Of a stretch of 64,000 nt of DNA, positions 63,811-64,000 are shown piece after piece. Source of the stretch: Candidatus Eremiobacteraceae bacterium (GTDB lineage Bacteria; Vulcanimicrobiota; Vulcanimicrobiia; Eremiobacterales; Eremiobacteraceae); contig DATGJI010000055.1 in the NCBI GenBank assembly GCA_035295225.1, positions 1-64,000 of the forward strand, read 5' to 3'. The position numbers were made by a program, and so were the translations under genes. Position 1 is the stretch's first letter; each line of letters opens with the position of its first letter. The notes below the pieces were generated by a model, which was given only the letters and a program-made list of their open reading frames with translations, did not search any database and was not told the DNA's origin.

Positions 63811-64000
63811 CTATGATCCTGTGCTCTGATGATGGTCCAGTCCGCGTCTCCAGAATAGGTACGCGGCACCGAACCATACTGCTCCTACCACCGGCGTCAA
63901 CCAGCCGAGCAGCGGATTGAGCGCGTACGTGGCCTCGGCGGTCTTGTGCAAGAGCGCCGTCGCCGGGAAATAGTTCATGAATGCGAACGGGAAGACATAG
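63811..64000 (-). CDS. ABC-2 type permease, 5'-truncated by the window edge
   Basis: The last 62 codons and the TAG stop are inside the window. The tail reads FPFAFMNYFPATALLHKT, PLLGWLTPVVGAVWFGAAYL then FWRRGLDHHQSTGS, matching the last helix pair and C-terminus of DUF990/ABC-2 daunorubicin-type export permeases (FPxxFxxYxPAxxLL). The ATPase partner would lie beyond the right edge. Strand minus, convergent with the zinc-ribbon gene. Confidence 0.72.
   Translation of the reverse strand, partial: YVFPFAFMNYFPATALLHKTAEATYALNPLLGWLTPVVGAVWFGAAYLFWRRGLDHHQSTGS

Overview
This window comes from a high-GC, diderm-looking bacterium. An OmpA-type peptidoglycan-binding protein, lipoproteins and a small barrel-like secreted protein suggest two membranes. 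The SUF layout (sufC-sufB-sufD-Rieske-sufS-sufU with a divergent Fe-S-type repressor), the ergothioneine-like genes, the single-domain STAS proteins and the RpoZ/QueED housekeeping genes would fit a deep-branching terrabacterial soil lineage such as Eremiobacterota (WPS-2). That placement is inferred from gene content; there is no rRNA or ribosomal protein marker in the window.

Layout. 0-2.1 kb: a truncated LamG-like exported protein coupled to an OmpA-domain lipoprotein whose signal peptide lies in another frame. 2.1-7.1 kb: a visibly AT-richer accessory block with a beta-propeller remnant, a papain-like (C70-type) protease, two exported alpha/beta hydrolases and a secreted orphan. 7.2-11.2 kb: gamma-glutamylcysteine synthetase (EgtA type) divergent from an EgtB-type sulfoxide synthase and a circularly permuted ATP-grasp ligase. 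12-18.7 kb: the SUF Fe-S assembly operon, with a divergent promoter pair that shares one palindromic operator with sufR and a second scaffold gene. 18.9-29.1 kb: three kinds of signalling genes (STAS proteins, two large GAF-GGDEF-HD-GYP proteins) around a GH15 glucoamylase and small stress-type genes. 29.2-33.7 kb: a LuxE-LuxC-aminotransferase operon predicted to turn an acyl group into an aldehyde and then an amine. 33.7-34.0 kb: a well-formed candidate non-coding RNA with its own promoter and terminator, just before an MFS exporter.

35-39.8 kb: a cyclase-STAND ATPase-TPR regulator and three orphan proteins. 39.9-43.2 kb: a branched-chain-type 2-oxoacid dehydrogenase E1a-E1b-E2 operon. 43.3-47.0 kb: lipoproteins, an ACT-domain malic enzyme, and a PucR-type HTH gene overlapping a Mop/TOBE gene. 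47.0-52.2 kb: two response regulators, a HEAT-repeat membrane protein, a processive glycosyltransferase and a histidine kinase, which look like one polysaccharide-control locus. 52.3-58.9 kb: an M1 aminopeptidase with a HEAT tail, an EF-G paralogue, queE-queD, a VOC protein and rpoZ. 59-64 kb: a UBP zinc finger, TspO, an SDR/DUF2867 protein, STAS, a YbgC thioesterase, DUF5069, a zinc ribbon, and a truncated ABC-2 permease at the right edge.

Two families of dispersed palindromes sit at gene ends and in places supply stop codons or tail residues. Several genes have overlapping divergent starts or N-terminal frame breaks; the breaks may be assembly errors or real.
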